Positions 8,131 through 19,131 of a stretch of 64,000 nt of DNA are shown here, one piece after another (the stretch's first letter is position 1; the number at the start of each line of letters is the position of its first letter). Source of the stretch: Burkholderiaceae bacterium (GTDB lineage: Bacteria; Pseudomonadota; Gammaproteobacteria; Burkholderiales; Burkholderiaceae); assembly GCA_021166835.1 (NCBI GenBank), contig JAJPEN010000063.1:1-64000 (forward strand). Direction: 5' to 3'. The position numbers and the translations under genes were made by a program. A model generated the notes under the pieces. The model did no database searches, was not told where the DNA came from, and saw only the letters and a program-made list of their open reading frames with translations.

Positions 8131-9282
8131 ATGCCCGCACGCCTGCTCGCCCTGCTGTCGTTCCTGTTCCTCGCCTTCGCGCAGACCGCCGTTGCGCAGG
8201 TCTCCCCGCCCACCATCGCGGCCCGCGCCTGGATCCTGCTCGACGAGACCACCGGCCAGGTGCTCGCGTCGCATGAGCCCGACCTGAAGATCGAGCCGGC
8301 GTCGCTCACCAAGATCATGACCGCGTATCTCGCCTTCGACGCGCTGCGCGAGAAGCGCCTCACGCTCGACCAGCGTCCGGCGGTGTCGCAGGCAGCCTAC
8401 AAGGCGATCGGTTCGCGGATGTTCGTCGAGCCGGCGAAGCCGGCAACGGTGGAGGAGCTGCTCAACGGCGTGATCGTGCAGTCGGGCAACGACGCCTCGA
8501 TCGTGCTCGCCGAGGCGCTTGCCGGCACCGAGGCGAGCTTCGCCGAGCAGATGAATCGGGCCGCGCAGCGCATGGGCCTGCGCAACACGAGCTTTCGCAA
8601 TGCCACCGGCCTGCCCGATCCGCAGCACTACACGACGGCGCGCGATCTCGCCACGCTCGCGCAGCGGCTGATCGAAGACTTCCCCGATCAATACGTGATG
8701 TATTCGAAGCGCGAATACACGTACAACAACATTCGCCAGCCGAACCGCAACCGGCTGCTGGCGATCGACCCGAGCGTCGACGGCATGAAGACGGGGCACA
8801 CCGACGCCGCCGGCTACTGCCTGATCGCCTCGGCGAAGCGCGATCTTCCCGGCATCGGCGGCACGCGACGCCTGATCAGCGTGATGCTGGGCGCCGCCTC
8901 CGAATCGGCGCGCGCGATCGAATCGCAGAAGCTGCTGAACTACGGCTACCAGAACTTCGACGTCGTGCGCGTCCAGGCGAAGGACAAGCCCGCCGGCACC
9001 TACGACGTCTGGAAAGGCAGCAAGAGCACCGTCGACGGCGGTTTCGAGCGCGACGTTCTCGTCTCGGTGCCGCGCGGGCAGGCCGACCAGGTCAAGGCCG
9101 AGATCGAGCGCGTGCAGCCGCTGATCGCGCCGATCGCGCAGGGCCAGCAGATCGGCACGCTGCGCGTACGCATCGGCGACCAGCTCGTCGCCGAGCGCCC
9201 GCTGCTGGCGCTGTCGGCGGTCCAGCCCGCCGGCTGGTTCGGCCGCGCCTGGGACTCGCTGCGGCTGATGCTCGCGCGCTGA
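8131..9282 (+). CDS. dacC: D-alanyl-D-alanine carboxypeptidase (PBP5/6 family)
   Basis: This low-molecular-weight penicillin-binding protein trims the terminal D-Ala from peptidoglycan stem peptides. The 383-residue sequence has a signal peptide (cleavage near AVA-QV, residues 20-24) and all three active-site motifs: SLTK with Ser58 and Lys61, SGN at 118-120, and KTG at 220-222. The C-terminal domain ends with an amphipathic helix (WFGRAWDSLRLMLAR) for membrane association. It opens the lipoate-locus block, followed by the D-amino-acid transaminase. Confidence 0.95.
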   Translation: MPARLLALLSFLFLAFAQTAVAQVSPPTIAARAWILLDETTGQVLASHEPDLKIEPASLTKIMTAYLAFDALREKRLTLDQRPAVSQAAYKAIGSRMFVEPAKPATVEELLNGVIVQSGNDASIVLAEALAGTEASFAEQMNRAAQRMGLRNTSFRNATGLPDPQHYTTARDLATLAQRLIEDFPDQYVMYSKREYTYNNIRQPNRNRLLAIDPSVDGMKTGHTDAAGYCLIASAKRDLPGIGGTRRLISVMLGAASESARAIESQKLLNYGYQNFDVVRVQAKDKPAGTYDVWKGSKSTVDGGFERDVLVSVPRGQADQVKAEIERVQPLIAPIAQGQQIGTLRVRIGDQLVAERPLLALSAVQPAGWFGRAWDSLRLMLAR

Positions 9283-9455
9283 AAGGCTCGGCGAGCCGCG
9301 CCTCGGGCGCATCGCGCTCGCCTCGGGCTCGTTACGCTCGCCTCTGGCTCGGCGCTCGCCTCGGTGCCCGGCGCGCTCGCCTGCGCGCCCGGCGGGTCGC
9401 CTCGCATATTCTGGCGCATACTCGGGCAATCCCCTTGGACAACGAACGAACCGGA

Positions 9456-10304
9456 ATGACGCAGATCGCCTGGCTGAACGGCGAATGGACGCCGCTGGAA
9501 GACGCACGCGTTCCGGCGCTCGACCGCGGCTTCGTGTTCGGCGACGGAATCTACGAAGTCGTTCCGGTCTATGCAGGGCGCAAGTTCCGCTGGGCGCAAC
9601 ACCTGGCCCGGCTGCAGCGCAGCCTCGCCGCGGTGTCGATCCGCAACCCGCACGACGAGGCCGGATGGACGCGCCTGGTCGACGAGCTGGTCGCGCGCCA
9701 TCCGTGGCGCGACCAGTTCGTCTATCTGCAGGTCACGCGCGGCGTCGCCCGCCGCGATCACGCGTTTCCGCCGTCCGACGTTGCGCCCACCGTCTTCGCG
9801 ATGACGAGCGAACTGGTCGCTCCGCCCGCCGCGCAGCGCGAACAGGGCGTCGCCGCCGTCACGCTGACCGACGAACGCTGGCTGCATTGCGACATCAAGA
9901 CCACCTCGCTGCTGGGCAACGTGCTCGCGCGACAGGCGGCGGTGGCCGCCGGCGCGGCCGAATGCGTGATGTTCCGCGACGGCTTTCTCACCGAGGGCGC
10001 GGCGAGCAACATCTGGGTCGTGCGCAACGGCACGCTGTTCGGGCCCCCGAAGGACAACCTCGTGCTCGAGGGCATCCGCTACGGCCTCATGGCGGAGCTG
10101 GCCCCGCAGGCCGGCGTGCCGCTCGAGATCCGCCGCATCCTGCGCGAGGAAGTGCACGCGGCCGACGAGCTGATGATGAGTTCGGCGACCAAGGAGCTGC
10201 TGCCGATCACGCGCCTGGACGGACGTCCGGTCGGCGGCGGTCGTCCGGGCCCGGTGTATGCAGCGCTGTACGCGGCCTACCAGCGGGCCAAGGCGGCAGC
10301 GTAG
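9456..10304 (+). CDS. D-amino acid aminotransferase (class IV, PLP-dependent)
   Basis: A 282-residue fold-type IV transaminase that interconverts D-amino acids and 2-oxo acids, probably supplying D-Ala or D-Glu for cell wall. [14 protein letters not shown] (about 22-35) and the PLP lysine in [11 protein letters not shown] (Lys148), then EGAASNIW, are diagnostic. ATG at 9456 is preferred; a TTG at 9435 in the same frame is possible. It lies between dacC and DUF493/lipB, a conserved order in beta-proteobacteria. A branched-chain transaminase or aminodeoxychorismate lyase is less likely. Confidence 0.88.
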   Translation: MTQIAWLNGEWTPLEDARVPALDRGFVFGDGIYEVVPVYAGRKFRWAQHLARLQRSLAAVSIRNPHDEAGWTRLVDELVARHPWRDQFVYLQVTRGVARRDHAFPPSDVAPTVFAMTSELVAPPAAQREQGVAAVTLTDERWLHCDIKTTSLLGNVLARQAAVAAGAAECVMFRDGFLTEGAASNIWVVRNGTLFGPPKDNLVLEGIRYGLMAELAPQAGVPLEIRRILREEVHAADELMMSSATKELLPITRLDGRPVGGGRPGPVYAALYAAYQRAKAAA

Positions 10305-10318
10305 GAGCCGATGCGCCG

Positions 10319-10611
10319 ATGTCCGAAGACCGCAGCCTGAGCGAAGCCTTCGACCGGCTCGAGCGCCTGCTCGAGTTCCCGGTCGACTTCCCGCTGAAGA
10401 TCATGGGCCGGCGCGTCGACGACTTCGCGCAGACGATGTCCGGCCTCGTCGTCGAGCACGTGCCGCAGTTCGATCCGTCGACGATCGAGCTGCGCGTGTC
10501 GAGCAAGGGCTCGTACCTGAGCGTCACCGTCGTCGTGCGCGTGGAGTCGCGCGAGCAGCTCGAGCGCCTGTATCGCGCGCTCGCCACGCATCCGATGGTC
10601 AGCGTCGTCCT

Positions 10612-10615
<4 letters not shown>
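10319..10615 (+). CDS. DUF493 (YbeD-like) protein
   Basis: A 98-residue ferredoxin-like-fold protein matching the YbeD family: [13 protein letters not shown] near the start and [13 protein letters not shown] in the middle. YbeD is an allosteric-looking small protein of unknown function that sits upstream of lipB in many proteobacteria. Its stop overlaps the TTG start of lipB (TTGA), so the pair is coupled. Confidence 0.9.
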
Positions 10616-13534
<2,919 letters not shown>

Positions 13535-13580
13535 TCGAAAAGGGGCCGGCGATGGCGCGCTGCGCGAGGCTCGGGGCGCC

Positions 13581-14156
13581 ATGAAGCCCGGCATCCTGTC
13601 CCGGCTGGAGGAGGCGCTGGTCGCCTTCCTCCTCGCCGCGATGACGACGATCACCTTCATCCAGGTGGTCGCTCGTTACGTCTTCAACTACAGCTTCGTC
13701 TGGGCGCTCGAGCTCACCACGTTCCTGTTCGGCGGGCTGATCTTCATCGGCATCTCGTACGGCGTGCGCGTGGGCGCGCACATCGGCATCGACGCGCTCA
13801 CCAAGCTGCTGTCGCGCCCCACGGCGCGCGTGGTCGCGATCATTGCCACGCTGCTGTGCCTGGTCTACGCGGTGATCGTCTTCGTCGGCGCCTGGACCTA
13901 CGTCGACAAGATGTACGAGATCGGCATCCTCGCACAGGACCTGCCGATTCCGGCGTGGGTGCCGCGGCTCGTGCTGCCGCTGGGCTACGCGCTGCTGTTC
14001 GCGCGCCTGCTGCAGGTGCTGTACGGGCTCCTCGCCGGCAAGGAGGCGCACCTGCTCGGAGACGAAGTGGAAGACGCGATGAAGCTCGCGCAGGCCGAGG
14101 CCGGCGAAATCGAGCACCCGCATCCGCATCACGGGCCGCACGGGGGACAGCGATGA
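13581..14156 (+). CDS. TRAP transporter small permease (DctQ type)
   Basis: A 191-residue membrane protein with four predicted helices and the DctQ signature (VVARYVFNYSFVWALELTTF). It pairs with the large subunit to form the Na+-driven permease. The C-terminus is unusually His/Glu-rich (IEHPHPHHGPHGGQR), which might bind metal. Its stop overlaps the DctM start (ATGA). Confidence 0.93.
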   Translation: MKPGILSRLEEALVAFLLAAMTTITFIQVVARYVFNYSFVWALELTTFLFGGLIFIGISYGVRVGAHIGIDALTKLLSRPTARVVAIIATLLCLVYAVIVFVGAWTYVDKMYEIGILAQDLPIPAWVPRLVLPLGYALLFARLLQVLYGLLAGKEAHLLGDEVEDAMKLAQAEAGEIEHPHPHHGPHGGQR

Positions 14157-15430
14157 CCACGGCGGCGCTGTTCGTGATGCTCTTCGTGTTCATGTTCCTC
14201 GGCATGCCGATCGCGATCGCGCTCGGCCTGTCGTCGCTGCTCACGATCCTCTTCTTCGGCCAGGACTCGCTCGCCTCGCTCGCGCTGAAGCTCTACGAAA
14301 GTTCCGAGCACTTCACGCTGCTGGCGATCCCGTACTTCATCCTCGGCGGCGCGTTCATGACCACCGGCGGCGTCGCCAAGCGGATGATCCGCTTCGCGGT
14401 TGCCGTCGTCGGGCACTTCCCCGGCGGCCTGGCGATGGCGTCGGTGCTGGCGTGCATGCTGTTCGCAGCGGTGTCGGGTTCGTCTCCGGCAACGGTGGTG
14501 GCGGTCGGATCGATCGTCATCGCGGGAATGGTGCGCGCCGGCTATCCGCAGGGCTTCGCGGCGGGCGTGGTCTGCAACGCGGGCACGCTCGGAATCCTGA
14601 TTCCACCGTCGATCGTCATGGTCGTCTACGGCGCCGTCACCGAGACCTCGGTCGGCAAGCTGTTCATGGCCGGCGTCCTGCCGGGCATCCTGCTCGGCCT
14701 GTGCCTGATGGTGGCGATCTACGTGCGCGCGCGAATGGTGAACCTGCCGCGCCAGCCGCGTGCCTCGCTGGCCGAGATCGTCACCGCCGGACGCGACTCG
14801 CTGTGGGGTCTGCTGCTCGTCATCATCATCCTCGGCGGCATCTACGGCGGCGTCTTCACGCCTACCGAAGCCGCCGCGGTGGCGGCCGTCTATGCGTTCC
14901 TCGTCGCCGTCTTCATCTACCGCGACATCGGCATGCGCGACGTGCCGGCGGTGCTCGTCGACGCGTCGAAAGTGACGGTGATGCTGATGTTCATCATCGC
15001 CAACGCGCTGCTGTTCGCGCACGTGCTTACCACCGAGCGCATTCCGCAGATCATCGCCGAGCAGATCGTGTCGTGGGGGATGCCGGCGTGGCAGTTCCTG
15101 ATCGTCGTGAACCTGCTGCTGCTGGTGGCCGGCATGTTCATGGAGCCGACCGGGATCATCCTGATCATGGCGCCGATCCTGTTCCCGATCGCCTCGCAAC
15201 TGGGGATCGATCCGGTGCACCTCGGGATCATCATGGTGGTGAACCTCGAGATCGGCATGGTGACGCCGCCGGTCGGGCTGAACCTGTTCGTGACCGCCGG
15301 TATCACGAAGATGCCGATCGGCGAGGTCGTGCGCGCGGCACTGCCGTGGCTGATGGTGCTGCTGGCGTTCCTCGTCGTCGTGACCTACGTGCCGTGGATC
15401 TCGCTGGTGTTGCCGAACCTGCTGTTCTGA
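14153..15430 (+). CDS. TRAP transporter large permease (DctM type)
   Basis: A 425-residue protein with about twelve transmembrane segments typical of the DctM/ion-transporter superfamily: GMPIAIALGLSS near the N-terminus, SGSSPATVVAVGSI, GVVCNAGTLGILIPPSI, and MVTPPVGLNLFV near the C-terminus, which line the substrate and Na+ sites. It completes the transporter operon. Nineteen bases after its stop lies the left arm of a 355 bp palindrome. Confidence 0.94.
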   Translation: MTTAALFVMLFVFMFLGMPIAIALGLSSLLTILFFGQDSLASLALKLYESSEHFTLLAIPYFILGGAFMTTGGVAKRMIRFAVAVVGHFPGGLAMASVLACMLFAAVSGSSPATVVAVGSIVIAGMVRAGYPQGFAAGVVCNAGTLGILIPPSIVMVVYGAVTETSVGKLFMAGVLPGILLGLCLMVAIYVRARMVNLPRQPRASLAEIVTAGRDSLWGLLLVIIILGGIYGGVFTPTEAAAVAAVYAFLVAVFIYRDIGMRDVPAVLVDASKVTVMLMFIIANALLFAHVLTTERIPQIIAEQIVSWGMPAWQFLIVVNLLLLVAGMFMEPTGIILIMAPILFPIASQLGIDPVHLGIIMVVNLEIGMVTPPVGLNLFVTAGITKMPIGEVVRAALPWLMVLLAFLVVVTYVPWISLVLPNLLF

Positions 15431-15449
15431 GTCTTCGACGGTTGGCGCG

Positions 15450-15804
15450 CGAGCGGCAGGCGGCCGCGGAGCGGTTGGCGCGGCGGGGGCGGGTACGGGT
15501 ACGGGTACGGGTGCCGGGCCGATAGCGCATCGAGGGCTCAGGCTGCGGCGGTCGGCGCTGCGCGCCGACTGCCCTCCGCTGCTCGCCTCGGGGTCGCGCG
15601 GCGAAACTCACTTCGCGAGCTTCGCTCGCTCCGTTCGAACATTCGCCGCGAGTCAGGTGCACGAAGCGCGCTTCGCGCGCCGACCCCGAAACTGCGCTGC
15701 TCGGCGCCGCAGAATCGCCCCCGATGCGCTATCGGCCCGGCACCCGTACCCGTACCCGTACCCGCCCCCGCCGCGCCAACCGCTCCGCGGCCGCCTGCCG
15801 CTCG
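15450..15804. repeat. Nested palindrome with two perfect 83 bp arms
   Basis: Bases 15450-15532 and 15722-15804 are exact reverse complements over 83 bp. Each arm carries three GGTACG-type repeats. The 189 bp interior contains further nested pairs: 15543-15549 with 15706-15712, 15588-15596 with 15681-15689, 15597-15605 with 15642-15650, and a local 7 bp stem hairpin at 15551-15569. The element sits between the 3' end of the DctM gene and the 3' end of the convergent methyltransferase gene. No open frame, transposase or target-site duplication is apparent. It could be a structured RNA, a bidirectional terminator or a recent inverted duplication. Confidence 0.95.
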
Positions 15805-16015
15805 AGGTCGTGGCGCAGACCATTTGCCCCCGGAGGCGGCACCGCTCGCACTCTGCGCTGCACGGCGCAGCGTTTTTGATTACACAAGCCGTTTTGAGAG
15901 CTGAAATGCTGCACTTCGCAGCTTCATTTTCCTGCCGACACGCACGTTCATGCGCCCAGAGAGGGCGATGCCTCGAGCGCCCCCTCGTCCGCCTGCGCGC
16001 CGAACCCGGGTGCGG
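15805..16015. other. Gene-free stretch between the palindrome and the methyltransferase
   Basis: Together with the palindrome this makes 585 bp without a gene. Besides the hairpin at 15853-15870 followed by a T run, the segment holds a second small hairpin, GCTGC-N5-GCAGC near 15909-15923, in a locally AT-richer patch (15871-15940). No convincing coding frame is seen. Confidence 0.5.
15853..15877 (+). terminator. Rho-independent-like terminator downstream of the TRAP operon
   Basis: A perfect 6 bp stem (CTGCGC at 15853-15858 with GCGCAG at 15865-15870, six-base loop) is followed by CGTTTTTG. It is about 420 bp past the DctM stop, beyond the large palindrome, so it would terminate any transcript that reads through the palindrome. 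Confidence 0.5.
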
Positions 16016-16663
16016 TCAGCCGCTCGGCTTGCGCGCCACGATCTGCACGACATGCGCGTCGCCCGAGTGGTGCGCGCCTTCGTGCACCGCGCGCACACCG
16101 TCGAAGCGGTGCACGATCTCGCAACCCGCCAGCTCGTCGGTGACGTCGTCGAGGCGCGCGAGCAGTTCCGGCTCTGGCGGGCCGCCGGTACCGTACTCGG
16201 GCTGGCGCTTGCCGTAGGCCTCGAAGACGAGGACGCCGCCGGGCGCCAGGGCACGCACGCAGCGGGCGAGCAATGCGGCGCGCGCGCGTTGCGGCAGGTG
16301 CAGGAAGATCGAGACGATCGCACCCCAATGGTTCTCGCCGAGCTCGTGGCGGGTGAGATCGGCTCGTAGCGTGCGCAGGCGGACGCCCGCGCGCTTTGCG
16401 AGCGCCTGCGCCTTGTCGAGGCCCTGCTGCGCGATGTCGATCGAGGTGACGTCGAAGCCTCGGCTGGCAAGCCAGACGCCGTTGCGGCCTTCGCCGTCGG
16501 CCAGGCACAGCACCGGCAGTCCGACGGGCAGCAGCGCGGCCTGCGCGACGAGGAAGTCGTTCGGCTCGGTGCCGTAGGCGTAGTCGTCGCCGGCGTAGCG
16601 CGCGTTCCAGAACGCGGCGAGCGCGGCGGTGCGGTCTTCGCGGGCGATGCGGTCTTCGTTCAT
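16016..16663 (-). CDS. Class I SAM-dependent methyltransferase (TehB-like)
   Basis: A 215-residue methyltransferase with SAM-binding motif I in VLCLADGEGRNGVWLA (GEGRNG), acidic residue in TSIDIAQQ and a post-motif ALAPGGVLVFEAYGKRQ. It resembles small-molecule methyltransferases of the tellurite-resistance/thiopurine type. It is the last gene of the itaconate operon and overlaps the citramalyl-CoA lyase stop by four bases (ATGA), so it is translated with it. A role in capping an acidic or thiol intermediate is possible but unproven. Confidence 0.85.
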   Translation of the reverse strand: MNEDRIAREDRTAALAAFWNARYAGDDYAYGTEPNDFLVAQAALLPVGLPVLCLADGEGRNGVWLASRGFDVTSIDIAQQGLDKAQALAKRAGVRLRTLRADLTRHELGENHWGAIVSIFLHLPQRARAALLARCVRALAPGGVLVFEAYGKRQPEYGTGGPPEPELLARLDDVTDELAGCEIVHRFDGVRAVHEGAHHSGDAHVVQIVARKPSG

Positions 16664-17622
16664 CGCAGCCCCGCTTCGCGCAGGATCGCCCCGGCGCGCA
16701 GCATCACCGGCTTGTCGACCATCTTGCCGTCGACCGCCACGGCGGCGCCGCCGGCGGCTTCGGCCGCGTCGAGCACGCGCTTCGCCCAGGCGATCTCGGT
16801 CTCGTCCGGCGCGAACAGCGCGTTGACCTGCGCGACCTGCCTGGGGTGGATGCACAGCTTGCCGCCGAAGCCCAGGCGCCGCGCGCGGTGCACGTCGTGC
16901 GCCAGTCGCGTGGCGTCGTCGATCGCCGTGCTCACGCCGTCGATGGGCGCGGCGATCGACGCCAGCCGCGACTCGAGCACGAACTGCAGGCGAAACGGCA
17001 GCAGCTCGTCCTCGTGCGCGTCGCGCATTCCGAGGTCGACCTGGAAGTCGATCGTGCCGAAGGCGAGCCGCTCGACGCCCGGCGATCCGGCAATCTCGCG
17101 CAACTGTGCGAAGCCGACGGCGGTCTCGACCAGCGGCACGAGAGCGCGCGCGCCGGCGGTGCGCACGCGGGCGAGCACGTCGCGCCCTTCGGACTTCGGC
17201 ACCATCACCGCGTCGAGCGCCGCGTCGCCGACGAGCGCGAGGTCGCGGTCGAACCAGACGCTGTCGGCGCCGTTGATGCGAAGGAAGAGCCGCGGCGCTC
17301 TCGTGCCGCCGGCACGCGCGACGCCTCCCTCGACGATCGGCAGCGGCATCGCGACGGGATCGACGGCGGCCGCGTGCGCGAGCGCGCGCGGCGTATTCGG
17401 CGCGTCGTCGTCGCGCGCGATCTTCGGCTCGAAGGAAGCGAGCGGCGAGCCGGCGAGCCACGCGGCCACCGCTTCGCGCGCGCTTTCCTTCGCCGACGGC
17501 GGGACCGCGTCCTCGAGGTCGACGACGACGGCATCGGCTCCGGCGGCGAGCGCCTTCGCGAAGCGGTCGGCGCGATGCCCGGGGACGAAGAGCAGCGAAC
17601 GCAGCGGTCGGTCCATCGTCAT
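16660..17622 (-). CDS. ccl: Citramalyl-CoA lyase (CitE/HpcH family)
   Basis: A 320-residue CitE-type CoA-ester lyase. LRSLLFVPGHR at the N-terminus, VVVDLEDAVPPSAK (acidic metal/CoA region), PLVETAVGF and GFGGKLCIHPRQV are characteristic. In itaconate breakdown this enzyme splits (S)-citramalyl-CoA into pyruvate and acetyl-CoA. It overlaps the MmgE/PrpD stop by four bases. Malyl-CoA or beta-methylmalyl-CoA lyase activity is the main alternative; the operon context favours citramalyl-CoA. Confidence 0.88.
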   Translation of the reverse strand: MTMDRPLRSLLFVPGHRADRFAKALAAGADAVVVDLEDAVPPSAKESAREAVAAWLAGSPLASFEPKIARDDDAPNTPRALAHAAAVDPVAMPLPIVEGGVARAGGTRAPRLFLRINGADSVWFDRDLALVGDAALDAVMVPKSEGRDVLARVRTAGARALVPLVETAVGFAQLREIAGSPGVERLAFGTIDFQVDLGMRDAHEDELLPFRLQFVLESRLASIAAPIDGVSTAIDDATRLAHDVHRARRLGFGGKLCIHPRQVAQVNALFAPDETEIAWAKRVLDAAEAAGGAAVAVDGKMVDKPVMLRAGAILREAGLR

Positions 17623-19115
17623 CGCTCCTGCCTCGGCAACAGGGAACCCACGGCGCTCGCCTGCGCGAGCGAGCGGATGCGCCGGATCGCCTCGCGCGTC
17701 TCGTCGGCGGTCGCGGCGTCGCGGTACTGCGCGAGCCGCATCGCCTTGTCGTCGACCTCCTGCGGCGACAGCGTGTTGCCCGGATCGCCCTTCGGCTCGT
17801 CCACGCGCGCCTCGAAGACGCGGCCGTCGCGCGTGCGCACTTCGACCTTGCCGATCCAGCGCTGCGGATACGCGCGGTCGACCTCGGCGTCGAGCTGCAT
17901 GCGCACGCGATCGCGGAAGGCGACGACCTCGGGCGCGCGCCAGCCGGCATCGAAATCCGCCAGCGATGCGCTTCCCTTCGTCGCGACGAGCCCGAGCACG
18001 GTGCCCATCGAGAACTTCGCCTGGTGCACGGTCTGCGGATCGACGACCGGGCCGAGCACGTCGATCGCGCCCTGGTGCACGCGCGCGACGACCGATTCGA
18101 CGTCGTCGGCGCGCAGGCCGTGCGCGCGCATCGCCGCGAGCAGCGCGTCGGCGGCCGGATGCGTGTGGCGGCACGAGGCATGGAACTTGAACGAGGTCTC
18201 GACCAGCGCCCAGCGCCCGCCGAGCCGGTCGAGCAGCCGCGCTTCGTCGGCATCGCTCGACATGCCCGCCGCCATGCCGCGCTCGCCTTCGAGGATGCGC
18301 TGCGCGCCGGTGAGGCCGTCGGCAGCGAGATACGCGGCCGCGAGTCCGGCGGCGCTCGCGTGCGCCGTGTGCAGCTGCTTCGAGTCGGCCGCATCGCGCA
18401 GGAACTCCCACAGTCCGGCCGCCTGCGTTCCGGCCGAACCGAAGGCGTGGCGCATCGCTTCCGGCGACAGGCGCAGCAGGGAGCCGACCGCCGCCGCGGC
18501 GGCCAGCGTGCCGGCGGTGCCGGTGGTGTGGAAAACCTTGTAGTGCGATCGGCCGAGGAACTCGCCGACGCGGATGCCGACTTCGTAGCCGGCGACGGCC
18601 GCGCACAGCAGCTCGGCGCCCGATCGGCCGAGCGCCTGCGCGGCGGCGAGCGCCGGCGGAAAGACGACGGCGGCCGGATGGAACACCGAGCCGTTGTGCA
18701 CGTCGTCCTGCTCGGCGAAGTGCGAAGACGCGGCGTTCACCGCCGCGGCCATCATCGGACTGCTCGTGCGCCGGTGGATCAGGATCTCGGACGGGCCGGC
18801 GGCCGGGCCCATCGACTCGAAGAAGCGCGCGATCGTCTCGACCGGCCGCGCACCCTTGCCGGCGAGCGCCGAGCCGAACCAGTCGACGAACAGGTCTTCG
18901 GCGCGGCGCACGACGGGCTCGGGGATGTCTTCGAAGCGCAATTGCGCGGCGAAGCGTGCCAGTTCGGCGGAAGCGGCCGGCGGCGTTGCGGGTGCGGCAC
19001 CGGACGCGGCACCGGTACCGGTACCGGCACCGGCACCGGCAGTGGCAGTGGCAGTGGCAGTGGAAGCGGCAGGGGAAGCGCCGGACGCGGCGGCAGCGGA
19101 AGACGGAGCGTTCAT
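17619..19115 (-). CDS. MmgE/PrpD family protein
   Basis: A 498-residue member of the 2-methylcitrate dehydratase/aconitate-decarboxylase-like superfamily: DWFGSALAGKG, FAEQDDVHNGSVFHPAAVV and GYEVGIRVGEFLGRSHYKV are typical. An equivalent gene (PA0881) is in the P. aeruginosa itaconate cluster with no settled role. The start is ATG 19115 because GAGG lies seven bases upstream; residues 1-50 are a low-complexity Ala/Thr/Gly stretch encoded partly by hexamer repeats (19011-19064) that relatives lack. Confidence 0.88.
   Translation of the reverse strand: MNAPSSAAAASGASPAASTATATATAGAGAGTGTGAASGAAPATPPAASAELARFAAQLRFEDIPEPVVRRAEDLFVDWFGSALAGKGARPVETIARFFESMGPAAGPSEILIHRRTSSPMMAAAVNAASSHFAEQDDVHNGSVFHPAAVVFPPALAAAQALGRSGAELLCAAVAGYEVGIRVGEFLGRSHYKVFHTTGTAGTLAAAAAVGSLLRLSPEAMRHAFGSAGTQAAGLWEFLRDAADSKQLHTAHASAAGLAAAYLAADGLTGAQRILEGERGMAAGMSSDADEARLLDRLGGRWALVETSFKFHASCRHTHPAADALLAAMRAHGLRADDVESVVARVHQGAIDVLGPVVDPQTVHQAKFSMGTVLGLVATKGSASLADFDAGWRAPEVVAFRDRVRMQLDAEVDRAYPQRWIGKVEVRTRDGRVFEARVDEPKGDPGNTLSPQEVDDKAMRLAQYRDAATADETREAIRRIRSLAQASAVGSLLPRQER
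19011..19064. repeat. Nine-unit hexanucleotide repeat inside the MmgE/PrpD gene
   Basis: Nine in-phase 6 bp units: two ACCGGT, three ACCGGC, three AGTGGC and one AGTGGA. They encode the alternating Thr-Ala and Gly-Ala/Gly-Thr dipeptides of the N-terminal low-complexity segment. Because the unit is a multiple of three, slippage would change length without a frameshift. Confidence 0.85.
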
Positions 19116-19131
19116 CGGCATTCCTCGCAAT

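Noticed and set aside
15450..15804. Insertion sequence with terminal inverted repeats.
   Set aside because: The arms are far too long relative to the 189 bp centre and no transposase frame or target duplication is present.
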